The translations under genes were made by a program, and so were the position numbers. Below are positions 1 through 9,541 of a DNA stretch of 63,273 bases, one piece after another. Each line of letters starts with the position of its first letter. Position 1 is the first letter of the stretch. Origin of the DNA: UBA11889 sp002313255 (GTDB lineage: Bacteria > Pseudomonadota > Gammaproteobacteria > Pseudomonadales > Azotimanducaceae); contig CAJWQX010000009.1 in assembly GCA_913045265.1 (NCBI GenBank), positions 1-63,273 of the forward strand. The letters run 5' to 3'. A model generated the notes under the pieces. That model was given only the letters and a program-made list of their open reading frames with translations, did not search any database and was not told the origin of the DNA.

Positions 1-795
<795 letters not shown>

Positions 796-898
796 ATAGT
801 CTAGTCCGCTACCGACCCCGCAAGGGATCCGATCGGACAAAAGGTTTGCCAGGGACTCAACTTCATTTGCGAGCGCCCACACGAATGGCTTATTCAAC

Positions 899-909
899 TG
901 TTAAAGAAC
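899..909 (-). promoter_or_regulatory. boxA antitermination element in the rRNA leader
   Basis: The minus strand reads GTTCTTTAACA about 105 bases upstream of the mature 16S 5' end. This closely matches the bacterial rRNA boxA (TGCTCTTTAACA in E. coli), which loads NusB/S10 and protects rRNA transcripts from Rho. Confidence 0.7.
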
Positions 910-976
910 CGTCCGACGAAATCCCACGCCTCGATTAGTGAGGTTTCAGGATCGTACCGCCGGCCGAAGGCTGCGT

Positions 977-1004
977 ATTATACGCACGCCGCGCCGCGCT
1001 GCAA
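977..1004 (-). promoter_or_regulatory. sigma-70 promoter of the rRNA operon
   Basis: On the minus strand TTGCAG (-35) is followed after 16 bases by a perfect TATAAT (-10), then a GC-containing discriminator. It lies about 180 bases upstream of the 16S 5' end and just beyond the 3' end of tyrS, where an rRNA promoter is expected. The start site itself was not determined. Confidence 0.7.
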
Positions 1005-1063
1005 TGACTAAAGACGGTTAAGGTATGTTGCCACCTTAGAGTTAACCTGCCTTTCCGATTTTC

Positions 1064-2329
1064 TCATTCGTGAAAGAACATATGCCACGATTTTTTACCT
1101 CTTCGCAGCAAATGGTATCGACCAAACAACGCCCGCTCGAGACGAAGGGCCTGACTCGGAAGCTCCACTAGTTCCCCGTTAATTTGCACGCCCTTACCGT
1201 CAATAAGTTTACGACCAGCTCCACGAGACTTAGCTAGGCCAGCACGGACAAGACCCGTAAGCAATTCCTCTTCGTTTTCGACCGAGGTCGAATCCATTCC
1301 ATCAAGCTGTAACTGTTGCAAATCCTCGCGTTTAAGGTCTGCTACGGCACCACCAAATAGAGCCGCAGTGATGCGTTCTGCGGATGACAGGGCTCGCTGC
1401 CCATGTGCTAGCAGTGTGACTTCGCGCGCTAGCAGACGTTGAGCTCCTCGTTCGCCAGGTCGATCACGTAACTCGGTCGCCGCATCTGCAATATCGCTTG
1501 AGTCGAGAAAGGTGAAATAACCAAGAAACGGCACGACGTCTTCATCTGCGGAGTTAAGCCAGAACTGATAAAAACGATAGGGAGATGTCATATCGGGATC
1601 TAACCAAATCGCTCCGTCTGCAGTCTTACCAAATTTGAGCCCATCAGAACGCGTAATCAACGGCACTGTAAGGACAAAAGCTTGTTGGCCATCAACTCGT
1701 CGGATTAGATCAATGCCACTAATCATATTGCCCCACTGATCACTACCACCGACCTGAATCGTGCACTGGTAACGTCGGGACAACTCGAGAAAGTCGTACG
1801 CTTGCAGAAGCATGTAACTAAATTCCGTGTACGAAATACCGTCGCCTTCGCGTCCCAACCTGTTCTTGACAGAATCCCGTTGCATCATCGCGTTCACCGA
1901 AAAGTGTTTGCCGATGTCTCGAAGAAAGCCTAAGGCATCCAGTGGGCTCGTCCACTCTAGGTTATCCACCACTCGGGCCGCATACGTACCATCTAAATCG
2001 ATGAAGCGGGAGACCTGCTGCGAAAGTCGTTCCCCCCAGCCGCGGACCACGTCCACATCGTTTAAGCCGCGCTCGTCGACGCGTCCGGACGGGTCACCGA
2101 TGAGACCTGTTGCCCCCCCTACCAACGCAATCGGCGAGTGTCCCGCAAGTTGGAAACGACGCAACGTTAGCAGGGGAACGAGGCTGCCGATGTGGAGACT
2201 CGGTGCCGTCGGATCAAAACCGCAATACAAACTCCGTCCCGACTGTTGTAAGTGAGACTCCAGTCCTTCTCGATCGGATATCTGGGCCAGTAGGTGACGC
2301 AGCTCTAGATCAGCTATAGGAGAGGGCAT
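1064..2329 (-). CDS. tyrS: Tyrosyl-tRNA synthetase
   Basis: Cytosolic class I aminoacyl-tRNA synthetase of 421 aa that charges tRNA-Tyr. The Rossmann catalytic domain shows the HIGH-type motif HIGS at residues 46-49 and the KMSKS-type loop KFGKT at 232-236. The C-terminal 70 residues look like an S4 RNA-binding domain (KSRGAGRKLIDGKGVQING). KFGKT in place of KMSKS marks the TyrS type that carries KFGKT. The gene lies between the rRNA promoter and a divergently transcribed M23 peptidase gene, the usual position of tyrS in many gammaproteobacteria. Start ATG 2329 is the only good choice. A weak 6-bp stem-loop follows the stop at 1019-1038, without a T-tract. Confidence 0.97.
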   Translation of the reverse strand: MPSPIADLELRHLLAQISDREGLESHLQQSGRSLYCGFDPTAPSLHIGSLVPLLTLRRFQLAGHSPIALVGGATGLIGDPSGRVDERGLNDVDVVRGWGERLSQQVSRFIDLDGTYAARVVDNLEWTSPLDALGFLRDIGKHFSVNAMMQRDSVKNRLGREGDGISYTEFSYMLLQAYDFLELSRRYQCTIQVGGSDQWGNMISGIDLIRRVDGQQAFVLTVPLITRSDGLKFGKTADGAIWLDPDMTSPYRFYQFWLNSADEDVVPFLGYFTFLDSSDIADAATELRDRPGERGAQRLLAREVTLLAHGQRALSSAERITAALFGGAVADLKREDLQQLQLDGMDSTSVENEEELLTGLVRAGLAKSRGAGRKLIDGKGVQINGELVELPSQALRLERALFGRYHLLRRGKKSWHMFFHE

Positions 2330-2455
2330 ACGAATTCGCTCGAGGACAAGCCGGAAGCCTTAATTACGGACTCGAGGGCTTTCCAACCGAACCAAAACCC
2401 ATATACTAGCGTATCTTCTTGAACACCCCTACGAATAGGTCCGTCAACGTCCGAT

Positions 2456-3823
2456 TTGAATACCAAGTTGAGGGGGTACTCCTTACGTAACCTCCCTCGC
2501 GCGCACCGTGCCATGGCCGTCGTACTGACGATCATTCTCGGGTTTTTCGCGATATCCAGTCTCAATGGGACTAGCGTGCTCGATCTCCCTAGAAAAGATC
2601 CTGCTGTGGCCGATTTCAGCTCCCTTGATAAATATCCTTCAATCCCTCCAGAAACTACCGGTTCGAGCGTTGCCGCTGAAATCGATGGTATGCCCAACAA
2701 CGAGCACAGATCCTCATCCAACGCGCTAACCGTCATCGTTGAGCCGAGAGACAACCTAGCCGTGATTTTTCAACGAGAAGGCATCTCGGCAAAGGAGCTT
2801 CAAAGTGTTCTGGAAAGCGACCGGTTAGCGCAACGCCTCAAGCACATTTATCCAGGCCAGAAGTTATTTTTCGAACGACAAGAAGATGGCACGCTGATGC
2901 GTTTGGTCTATTCCCCTCAGCCACTGGAGTCGCTGGTTTTTGTTCGCCGGGGCAGCTCCTTTGAAGTGACAGAAATTGCTCACCAACCTGAAATCCAAAT
3001 TAAGGTAATGCATGGCCTCATCGACCACTCCCTATTCGTGGCAAGCCAGCGTATCGGACTCGACGATGAAACAACCATGCGCGTCGCGCATATTTTTCAG
3101 TGGGATATCGATTTTGTACTTGATATTCGCAAAGGCGACGAGTTCGACATTGTCGTGGAAGAACTCCACCTAAACGGTGATTTCGTTGGTTATGGAAACA
3201 TCCTTGCCGCAAGGTTTGTGAATCAAAGTGATAGTTACTTCGCGATTCGGTACATGGATCGAGACGGGGTAGCAGGCTATTTCAACCCTACTGGCGAAAG
3301 CATGAAAAAAGCGTTTCTGAGGGCGCCCCTGGAATTCACCCGCGTAAGCGCCAACTTTAATATGAAACGCGTCCACCCGTTGTGGAATCGTACGATGCCC
3401 CATCGAGGAATCGATTACGTCGCACCGGTCGGGACGCCGGTACTGGCGGCCGGGACCGGTCAAGTAAGGGTCGCCGGGTATACCAAGGCCAATGGGAACT
3501 ACGTTGTCATAGGTCATGGCACCGAATTCGAAACAAAGTATCTCCATCTTTCAAAATTAGGTCCTGGTACTAGGCGAGGGAGAAAAGTCACTCAAGGGGA
3601 CGTCATCGGATTCGTCGGATCAACCGGCTGGGCAACTGGTCCCCATTTACACTACGAATTTCTTGTCAACGGGAAGCACAGGAACCCGCGCACCGTACCA
3701 CTACCCAAATCAAACCCGATCAATAAGGCCGAACTCAAACGCTTTCGATCCCATCTGCAACCGACCCTTGCACTACTCGCTAGCGGCAAATCACTCGGGC
3801 TCAGAACCACAGCCACCAATTAA
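2456..3823 (+). CDS. mepM: MepM-like murein DD-endopeptidase (OapA/LysM-like region plus M23 peptidase)
   Basis: Membrane-anchored peptidoglycan hydrolase of 455 aa. An N-terminal hydrophobic segment (about residues 19-36) anchors it to the inner membrane. Residues about 90-160 resemble an OapA/LysM-like cell-wall binding region. The M23 domain holds the zinc ligands H316 and D320 (HRGID) and H399 in HLHYE. In E. coli the MepM family cleaves D-Ala-mDAP crosslinks to allow wall expansion. It sits divergent from tyrS and 6 bp upstream of anmK, so cutting of the wall and reuse of its sugars are encoded together. A possible -10 (TATACT, 2402-2407) precedes it. The catalytic set looks complete. 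Confidence 0.93.
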   Translation: MNTKLRGYSLRNLPRAHRAMAVVLTIILGFFAISSLNGTSVLDLPRKDPAVADFSSLDKYPSIPPETTGSSVAAEIDGMPNNEHRSSSNALTVIVEPRDNLAVIFQREGISAKELQSVLESDRLAQRLKHIYPGQKLFFERQEDGTLMRLVYSPQPLESLVFVRRGSSFEVTEIAHQPEIQIKVMHGLIDHSLFVASQRIGLDDETTMRVAHIFQWDIDFVLDIRKGDEFDIVVEELHLNGDFVGYGNILAARFVNQSDSYFAIRYMDRDGVAGYFNPTGESMKKAFLRAPLEFTRVSANFNMKRVHPLWNRTMPHRGIDYVAPVGTPVLAAGTGQVRVAGYTKANGNYVVIGHGTEFETKYLHLSKLGPGTRRGRKVTQGDVIGFVGSTGWATGPHLHYEFLVNGKHRNPRTVPLPKSNPINKAELKRFRSHLQPTLALLASGKSLGLRTTATN

Positions 3824-3829
3824 CGCACC

Positions 3830-4948
3830 ATGCCTCGATTTTTCATCGGCTGTATTTCTGGCACCAGCATAGACGGTCTCGACGTAGCTTTGGTTGACGT
3901 CGAAGCTAAGCCAGCGATTACTGCTTCGAAGACAGTATTGTTTCCAGAACTCCTTGAAGATGAATTACGCCATCTTTTACAGCCTGGCCCCAACGAAATT
4001 TTTCGGCTAGGCCTCGCACACGCTCGGTTAGGAGAGTTCATTGGCGCTTCCATCCTCAGTTTCTTGAATGACAATGGCCTCGACGCCGGCGATATCGCAG
4101 CGATCGGTAGCCACGGCCAAACGGTTCGTCATCATCCTGATTCGGATCCGGGGTTTTCGGTACAGATCGGAAGCGGTAGCCACATCGCCGAAATCACCGG
4201 AATCGACACCATCACCGATTTCCGCAGTCGGGATCTAGCGTCCGGCGGCGAGGGCGCGCCGCTCGTACCGAGCTTTCATCGAATGCTGTTTCACCCTTAT
4301 GAGCACGATCAAATCATTCTCAATATCGGCGGTATCGCGAATATAACGATCCTCTATTCGCACGAGCAACAGCCGTTTTTTGGTTTTGATACCGGTCCAG
4401 GGAACGCACTGCTAGATGCTTGGGTCCATGATTCGAGGCAACTTCGCTACGACTCCGACGGGGATTGGTCAGCCTCGGGACAAGTATCGAACAAGCTGCT
4501 TGAAGCACTGCTCGACGATTCGTATTTTTCACTCGGGCCGCCAAAAAGCACGGGGAAAGAAAAATTTAACTTGAACTACATAGAGCAACATCTCAGAGAT
4601 TTCCCAAAAATTGAATCTTCCGACATCCAATCGACCTTATGCGAATTCACCGCGGTCACAGTAGCAAACGCAATCGAGCGCTGGGGCCCGGAATCAGCAC
4701 GAGTGGTCGTTTGCGGTGGCGGGCGGTTAAACTCGGATTTGATGCAAAGATTAGATGCACACCTCAACCATCACTCGGTCATCCGCTCCGAAGAAATCAA
4801 TGTCAATGGCGACAGCCTCGAGGCCGGAGCATTCGCCTGGTTAGCTCGCTGTTTTACAGATCGGGTGCCGGGCAATGTCCCGTCAGTAACGGGGGCCAAG
4901 GGGGAACGTATACTCGGATGCCTATACCCTTCGGGGACTAAAGTTTAG
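3830..4948 (+). CDS. anmK: Anhydro-N-acetylmuramic acid kinase
   Basis: Cytosolic kinase of 372 aa that opens the 1,6-anhydro ring of anhMurNAc and phosphorylates it to MurNAc-6-phosphate in cell-wall recycling. The N-terminal ATP-binding loop GCISGTSIDGLD (residues 7-18) and the FGFDTGPGNALLDAW segment near residue 185, with the expected catalytic Asp, are intact. The gene follows the M23 hydrolase by 6 bp, so the two are probably co-transcribed. Its last 4 bases overlap the 3' end of the convergent erpA gene. Length matches the family. Confidence 0.96.
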   Translation: MPRFFIGCISGTSIDGLDVALVDVEAKPAITASKTVLFPELLEDELRHLLQPGPNEIFRLGLAHARLGEFIGASILSFLNDNGLDAGDIAAIGSHGQTVRHHPDSDPGFSVQIGSGSHIAEITGIDTITDFRSRDLASGGEGAPLVPSFHRMLFHPYEHDQIILNIGGIANITILYSHEQQPFFGFDTGPGNALLDAWVHDSRQLRYDSDGDWSASGQVSNKLLEALLDDSYFSLGPPKSTGKEKFNLNYIEQHLRDFPKIESSDIQSTLCEFTAVTVANAIERWGPESARVVVCGGGRLNSDLMQRLDAHLNHHSVIRSEEINVNGDSLEAGAFAWLARCFTDRVPGNVPSVTGAKGERILGCLYPSGTKV

Positions 4949-5292
4949 ATTGCAAATGAGTTGCCGCATCCGCATGTAGAGGAAGCGTTGGGATTCGTAA
5001 CGACAAATTGGGATCCCTGCAAGTCTTCCTTGAAGTCGACCTCTGCTCCCACCAGATACTGGTAGCTCATCGGGTCAACAACCAGTGTTACTCCGCTCCG
5101 TCGAACAACCGTATCATCTCGTGCGATGTCGTCGTCAAACGTAAACCCATACGAAAAGCCGCTACAGCCACCTCCCGTGACGAATACTCGGAGCTTGAGC
5201 TCATCGTTTCCTTCGTCCTGGATAAGTTCGGAAACTTTGTCAGCAGCGCGAGCTGACATCTGGATGTTCGTTTCTAGCATAAGTCCTGCCAT
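4945..5292 (-). CDS. erpA: Iron-sulfur cluster insertion protein ErpA (A-type carrier)
   Basis: Small A-type Fe-S carrier of 115 aa that delivers clusters to apo-enzymes, including isoprenoid-pathway enzymes in E. coli. The three cluster-binding cysteines C43 (GGCSGF), C107 and C109 (CGCG near the C-terminus) are all present. The start is ambiguous: ATG 5292, or ATG 5280, which gives MLETNIQMSARA and fits the family start better. It converges on anmK with a 4-base overlap of the stop regions, the arrangement seen in pseudomonads. Confidence 0.95.
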   Translation of the reverse strand: MAGLMLETNIQMSARAADKVSELIQDEGNDELKLRVFVTGGGCSGFSYGFTFDDDIARDDTVVRRSGVTLVVDPMSYQYLVGAEVDFKEDLQGSQFVVTNPNASSTCGCGNSFAI

Positions 5293-5458
5293 TCTACACC
5301 GTAGCTATAAAGACATCTCAATCACACATTCTTTGGGTGCAACGGATGTGCTCTTAAGTTTCTATTGGCACCACCTTTCAGCATATTTCCGAGGGCACTA
5401 AAAAAGCACGCACTTATACTCCTTGTAACCGGCTCCGTATTCGAACGCATTAACGAGA

Positions 5459-6090
5459 ATGCCGAAAACGACAGCCCTTACACAGCCCTCGCGATTACTT
5501 TCTCTTGGAAATTTCCGCAGCAAACTTTCAAGCGAAAGCGCCCTTCCACAACTGGCTCTGCTGGCAATCCTGGTGGGCGTCAAAACGCCACTCGTCATGA
5601 TTCTGTTCCGATTGTTCATTGAAGTTGGATCAGATTCATTGCTTGGTATAAATAGAGAGAACTTCGAGGCGCTCGACATCGTTATACGATTCATCTCGCC
5701 CATTGCGGGCGCTGCTGATTGGGTTGCTCCTTTTTCGATTACGCGCCGATAAACGTGAAGCCGGTGTCGCCCACGTCAGGGGCAAATCAAGCGACCACCG
5801 ACCCCGGCTTTCCGCAATCAATGCTTTAGTCCCGTTTATCGCCGGAAGCGTAACGCTACTTGGGGGCCGAGAAGGACCCGCGATCCACGTAGGAGCGGCT
5901 GGCGCGAGCGTTCTTGGGGCCGCCTTGGAACTCCCCTACAACAGCATTCGCATCCTTGTCGCGTGCGGCGCACGCAGCGGCTATCGCGTCATCTTTTAAC
6001 ACACCCATCGCCGACGTCACATCGCTTAGCATGCTGGGTTATCTCAAGGTTCCTATATCAGCCAATAAGCCTTCCCGCCTCACGGTTTAA
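5459..6090 (+). pseudogene. Decayed ClC-family chloride channel (clcA-like), frameshifted and truncated
   Basis: Pieces of one ClC channel lie in three frames. Frame 1 (5459-5700) has the N-terminus and first helix (LAILVGVKTPLVMILFRLF). Frame 2 (5705-5975) has ALLIGLLLFRLRADKREAG, the hallmark GREGPAIHVGA and ELPYNSIRILVACGA. Frame 3 (about 5975-6090) has AAAIASSFNTPIA and then stops. The segment just before GREGP looks about four residues short of the usual filter-region spacing. The C-terminal half of the channel is absent. The remaining core is too short to span the membrane as a channel, so this is a pseudogene rather than a sequencing artefact. It fills the whole erpA-hemJ gap. Confidence 0.82.
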
Positions 6091-6096
6091 CGTGCC

Positions 6097-6552
6097 ATGA
6101 TCCCCAGTTCTCTCAACATCCATGCCCGAATGCTCTACGTCAAAGCTTTCCACCTTATCGCTGTCGTCTCCTGGTTTGCTGGAATCTTCTACCTTCCTCG
6201 GCTTTTCGTGTACCACTCAATCTCACAACATGAATCTACTCGGGGCCAATTTCGAGTGATGGAACGGGCGTTGTTCCGCATCATCATGACGCCGGCTGCT
6301 ATCGCGACCGCGCTATTCGGCCTTTGGCTCGTGCTGCTTAACTGGAGTTTTTACCAAGCTTCGATCTGGTTCTGGATCAAGATCGGCCTGGTGGTAATAC
6401 TTTACGGGTACCATTTTTACTGCGGTAATTTGCTCAAGAAATTCGCACGCGACGAAGACACCCGTTCACACACGTTCTACCGGTGGTTTAACGAGATACC
6501 GGTTCTCATTTTAATTGCCATCACCATCCTTGTGGTCGTCAAACCGTTTTAG
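6097..6552 (+). CDS. hemJ: HemJ-type protoporphyrinogen IX oxidase (UPF0093)
   Basis: Integral membrane protein of 151 aa with about four transmembrane helices. The HemJ signature is near the start: a conserved His in KAFHLI followed by SWFAGIFYLPRLFVYH. HemJ oxidises protoporphyrinogen IX to protoporphyrin IX, a late step of heme synthesis in bacteria lacking HemG or HemY. It lies 8 bp upstream of hemL, an early tetrapyrrole gene, which supports the role. The start may be ATG 6097 or the internal ATG 6130, which gives MLYVKAFHL and matches family N-termini better. Confidence 0.9.
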   Translation: MIPSSLNIHARMLYVKAFHLIAVVSWFAGIFYLPRLFVYHSISQHESTRGQFRVMERALFRIIMTPAAIATALFGLWLVLLNWSFYQASIWFWIKIGLVVILYGYHFYCGNLLKKFARDEDTRSHTFYRWFNEIPVLILIAITILVVVKPF

Positions 6553-6560
6553 AGGCTTCA

Positions 6561-7847
6561 ATGAAACACGTCCAATCCGACGCATTAATGCAACGAGCAC
6601 AACGTTCGATTCCCGGGGGCGTGAACTCGCCGGTACGAGCATTCAAAGGTGTCGGAGGTACACCGATTTTCTTCGTCTCAGCAGAAGGAGTGATCCTCAC
6701 CGATGCAGACGGGAATCAATACATCGACTACGTCGGGTCCTGGGGACCTATGATCCAAGGTCACGGGTTTAAGCCCGTCGTTGACGCTGTTACGAAGCAA
6801 GCCATTACCTCGCTCGGCTTTGGCGCCCCTACCGAACTAGAGATCACCATGGCGGAGAAGGTGGTGGAAAGGATTCCATCGATCGAACTCGTACGGATGG
6901 TGAGTTCGGGCACCGAGGCGACTATGTCGGCGATTCGTTTAGCGCGCGGTTTCACTGAACGCGACAAAATTATTAAGTTCGAAGGCTGCTACCACGGCCA
7001 TTCGGACTCGCTGCTGGTCAAAGCAGGGTCCGGGGTTCTTACCCTCGGACTGCCAGACTCGCCGGGCGTCCCCGCAACCCTCGCTCAACACACGATCACG
7101 TTGCCGTACAACGATTCCAGTGCGTTGATACAAGCATTCGAACATTACGGGAATGAAATCGGTGCCGTAATTTTGGAGCCCGTTGCCGGGAATATGGGGT
7201 GTATACCGCCCGCGTCGGGATTTCTTGAGACCGCAAGACGGTTGACGACCGAGCACGACTCCGTGCTTATATTCGACGAAGTAATGACCGGTTTTCGTGT
7301 CGCCCCAGGGGGCGCTCAGGAACTCTACGGAGTAGAACCCGATCTAACAACCCTGGGCAAAATCATCGGCGGCGGCCTCCCGGTCGGAGCCTTCGGCGGA
7401 CGAGCAAAGATCATGAACCAAATCGCTCCGACGGGACCCGTGTACCAAGCCGGAACCCTGTCTGGGAATCCGTTGGCGATGCAGGCCGGGATTGCCATGT
7501 TGGAATCTCTTGACGCTACGTTTTACGAACAACTCTTGAGCGCCACCCGACACCTGGTCGGTGGTATCGAAGAAGCAGCCGAGCGTCATCAAATTCCACT
7601 TGTTATCAACTACGTCCCAGGCATGTTTAGTCTTTATTTTACGACCGCAGCAGAAGTGACTGGGTATGCAGACGCAGCAGCTTCGAACATCGATCGATAC
7701 AACTTTTTCTTTCATCAAATGCTTGATGCTGGCATCTACTTCGCGCCATCCGCTTTCGAAAGCGCATTCGTTTCAGGAGCCCATGGGTCCGCCGAAATCA
7801 ACGCGACCGTGGATGCCGCCGATCGAATATTTGGCTCCATGACATGA
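6561..7847 (+). CDS. hemL: Glutamate-1-semialdehyde 2,1-aminomutase
   Basis: PLP enzyme of 428 aa that converts glutamate-1-semialdehyde to 5-aminolevulinate in the C5 route to heme. The N-terminal SIPGGVNSPVRAFKGVGG and the PLP-lysine segment LGKIIGGGLPVGAFGG (K267) are canonical. Start ATG 6561 follows hemJ by 8 bp, and the stop overlaps the next gene by 4 bases (ATGA). This suggests one transcript from hemJ to the PfkB kinase. Its presence implies ALA synthesis from glutamyl-tRNA rather than by HemA-type ALAS. Confidence 0.98.
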   Translation: MKHVQSDALMQRAQRSIPGGVNSPVRAFKGVGGTPIFFVSAEGVILTDADGNQYIDYVGSWGPMIQGHGFKPVVDAVTKQAITSLGFGAPTELEITMAEKVVERIPSIELVRMVSSGTEATMSAIRLARGFTERDKIIKFEGCYHGHSDSLLVKAGSGVLTLGLPDSPGVPATLAQHTITLPYNDSSALIQAFEHYGNEIGAVILEPVAGNMGCIPPASGFLETARRLTTEHDSVLIFDEVMTGFRVAPGGAQELYGVEPDLTTLGKIIGGGLPVGAFGGRAKIMNQIAPTGPVYQAGTLSGNPLAMQAGIAMLESLDATFYEQLLSATRHLVGGIEEAAERHQIPLVINYVPGMFSLYFTTAAEVTGYADAAASNIDRYNFFFHQMLDAGIYFAPSAFESAFVSGAHGSAEINATVDAADRIFGSMT

Positions 7848-8839
7848 CCCAATACGATGTTTACGGCATCGGCAATGCCCTCGTGGACATGGCGTATTCC
7901 GTCGACGATAAATTTCTGATTGAAAACGACATAGCTAAAGGTCACATGACGTTGGTGGATCGACTACAGATGGAACGTCTCATTTCGAGCCTTGGGGAGC
8001 TCGTACCCGAGCGAGCGTGCGGCGGTTCGGCCGCCAATACCATATTCGCTGTCCGAGGTTTTGGCGGACAGGCGTATTACTCGTGCCGGGTCTCAAACGA
8101 CCCCACAGGAAATTATTTCGTATCCGAAATGCGTGACGCCGGAATCACGACCAATCCACAAGATCCAACCACCAGTGGCCGGTCGGGTCGTTGCTTAATT
8201 CTCGTGTCGCCCGACGCGGAAAGATCTATGAATTCTTATTTAGGGGTATCCGAACATCTTACCGTTGACCAAATCGACGAAGCCTCTCTCACTCGGTCCC
8301 GATACCTATTCATCGAAGGTTATTTAGCGTCTTCTACGAGTGGCACCGTCGCAGCAACCCGGGCTCGAGAAATCGCAGATAGAAACAACATCTCGACAAG
8401 CCTGACCTTATCGGACCCAACCATGGTTAATTTTTTTCGCGACGCGCTGAAGAACATCTTGGGCAACGGAATTTCTCGGCTTTTCTGCAACGAGGAAGAA
8501 GCATTGGCCTGGGCGCAGACAGATCGGCTCGACATCGCCGCCCGCGAATTGAGCGATATCGCACCCCACGTTGCTATTACGCTGGGCCCGAAAGGGAGCC
8601 TCTATGTAGGTCCCGATGGCACTCGATCAATAGCTGGCTACGATGTTGAGGCAATCGATACCAACGGTGCTGGGGATATGTATGCGGGCGCATTTCTCGC
8701 GGCGATCTCCCAGCAAGCATCTTCCTTCGAGGCAGCAAGGTTCGCTAATTTTGCGGCAGCTAACGTTGTCACTTGCTACGGTGCACGTCTTCCATCGATA
8801 AGCGCTTATAAGAAACTACAACGCGCGTTTAATCCATAA
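7844..8839 (+). CDS. PfkB-family carbohydrate/adenosine kinase
   Basis: Ribokinase-fold sugar or nucleoside kinase of 331 aa. The PfkB signature with the catalytic Asp is DTNGAGDMYAGAF near residue 270, and the N-terminal substrate glycine motif is ACGGSAANT. Homologues of this length with the YDVYGIGNALVDMAYSV start are usually annotated adenosine kinase or generic PfkB kinase. The true substrate cannot be read from sequence. The ATG overlaps the hemL stop by 4 bases, so it is translationally coupled to hemL. It converges on sfsA with an 11-bp gap. Confidence 0.9.
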   Translation: MTQYDVYGIGNALVDMAYSVDDKFLIENDIAKGHMTLVDRLQMERLISSLGELVPERACGGSAANTIFAVRGFGGQAYYSCRVSNDPTGNYFVSEMRDAGITTNPQDPTTSGRSGRCLILVSPDAERSMNSYLGVSEHLTVDQIDEASLTRSRYLFIEGYLASSTSGTVAATRAREIADRNNISTSLTLSDPTMVNFFRDALKNILGNGISRLFCNEEEALAWAQTDRLDIAARELSDIAPHVAITLGPKGSLYVGPDGTRSIAGYDVEAIDTNGAGDMYAGAFLAAISQQASSFEAARFANFAAANVVTCYGARLPSISAYKKLQRAFNP

Positions 8840-8851
8840 GTCGGGGTAGGC

Positions 8852-9541
8852 CTATGTCACGAAGGGTATCGAATGCGTGACGGCAATTTCATCAGGCGAA
8901 ATTAAACAACCGAAAGCCATAACCTCAACACCTTGTTCGAGCGCATCTCTGACGGCGGCTGCATAAACTGGATCGATTCGGTCAGCCGTCATCACCTTGT
9001 TAATGCCCGAATGCGGGGCACAGAAAAGCAATATCGTACGTATACCATCTGCCCGACAACGTCCAAGTGCACGTGCATGTCGAGTCGCTCTCGTGCTGAC
9101 TGCGTCGGGGAAATAGCCAACACCACCCTGTTCGTGGGTCACACTCTTCACCTCGATAAGAGTTTCGTCAACGCAAAAGTCAAAACGTCCGGATTCGCCC
9201 GGAATCGCGACTTCTCGTATTACTTTGCTAAAAGGGTCCGACCCGATATCAATGACTCGGTTTACCAGAGCTTCTTCAACAATACGATTAATTTGGAGCG
9301 TATTCACACACACACGCTGCGATTCGGCTGTCTCAACGATCTCGAGGGAATGTGGGTACTTTCGTTTAGTGTTGTTAGACGTCGAAAACCACACTCGGCT
9401 GCCCGGGTCAGAACAACCGAGCATGGCACCCGTGTTGGCACAATGCATGGTTTTGAGGTATCCCTCAATTTCGACGTCCGCGAGAAAACGTTTGTAACGG
9501 CGAATTAACACCCCTCTCTGAAGAGGAAGATCAAACTTCAT
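8852..9541 (-). CDS. sfsA: SfsA family DNA/RNA nuclease
   Basis: The 229-aa product matches SfsA (sugar fermentation stimulation protein): start MKFDLPLQRGVLIRRYKRF, the segment HCANTGAMLGC, and the nuclease-like core RFDFCVDETLIEVKSVT with its D...ExK pattern. E. coli SfsA was first described as a maltose-metabolism regulator; the fold is that of a PD-(D/E)XK nuclease. The frame stays open 44 codons upstream, but ATG 9541 matches the family N-terminus. It overlaps the 3' end of the broken aminotransferase gene by 11 bases, a common pairing (aminotransferase then sfsA). Confidence 0.94.
   Translation of the reverse strand: MKFDLPLQRGVLIRRYKRFLADVEIEGYLKTMHCANTGAMLGCSDPGSRVWFSTSNNTKRKYPHSLEIVETAESQRVCVNTLQINRIVEEALVNRVIDIGSDPFSKVIREVAIPGESGRFDFCVDETLIEVKSVTHEQGGVGYFPDAVSTRATRHARALGRCRADGIRTILLFCAPHSGINKVMTADRIDPVYAAAVRDALEQGVEVMAFGCLISPDEIAVTHSIPFVT

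Noticed and set aside
1019..1038. Terminator after tyrS
   Set aside because: The stem TAAGGT/ACCTTA is short and AT-rich with no T-run; too weak to call.
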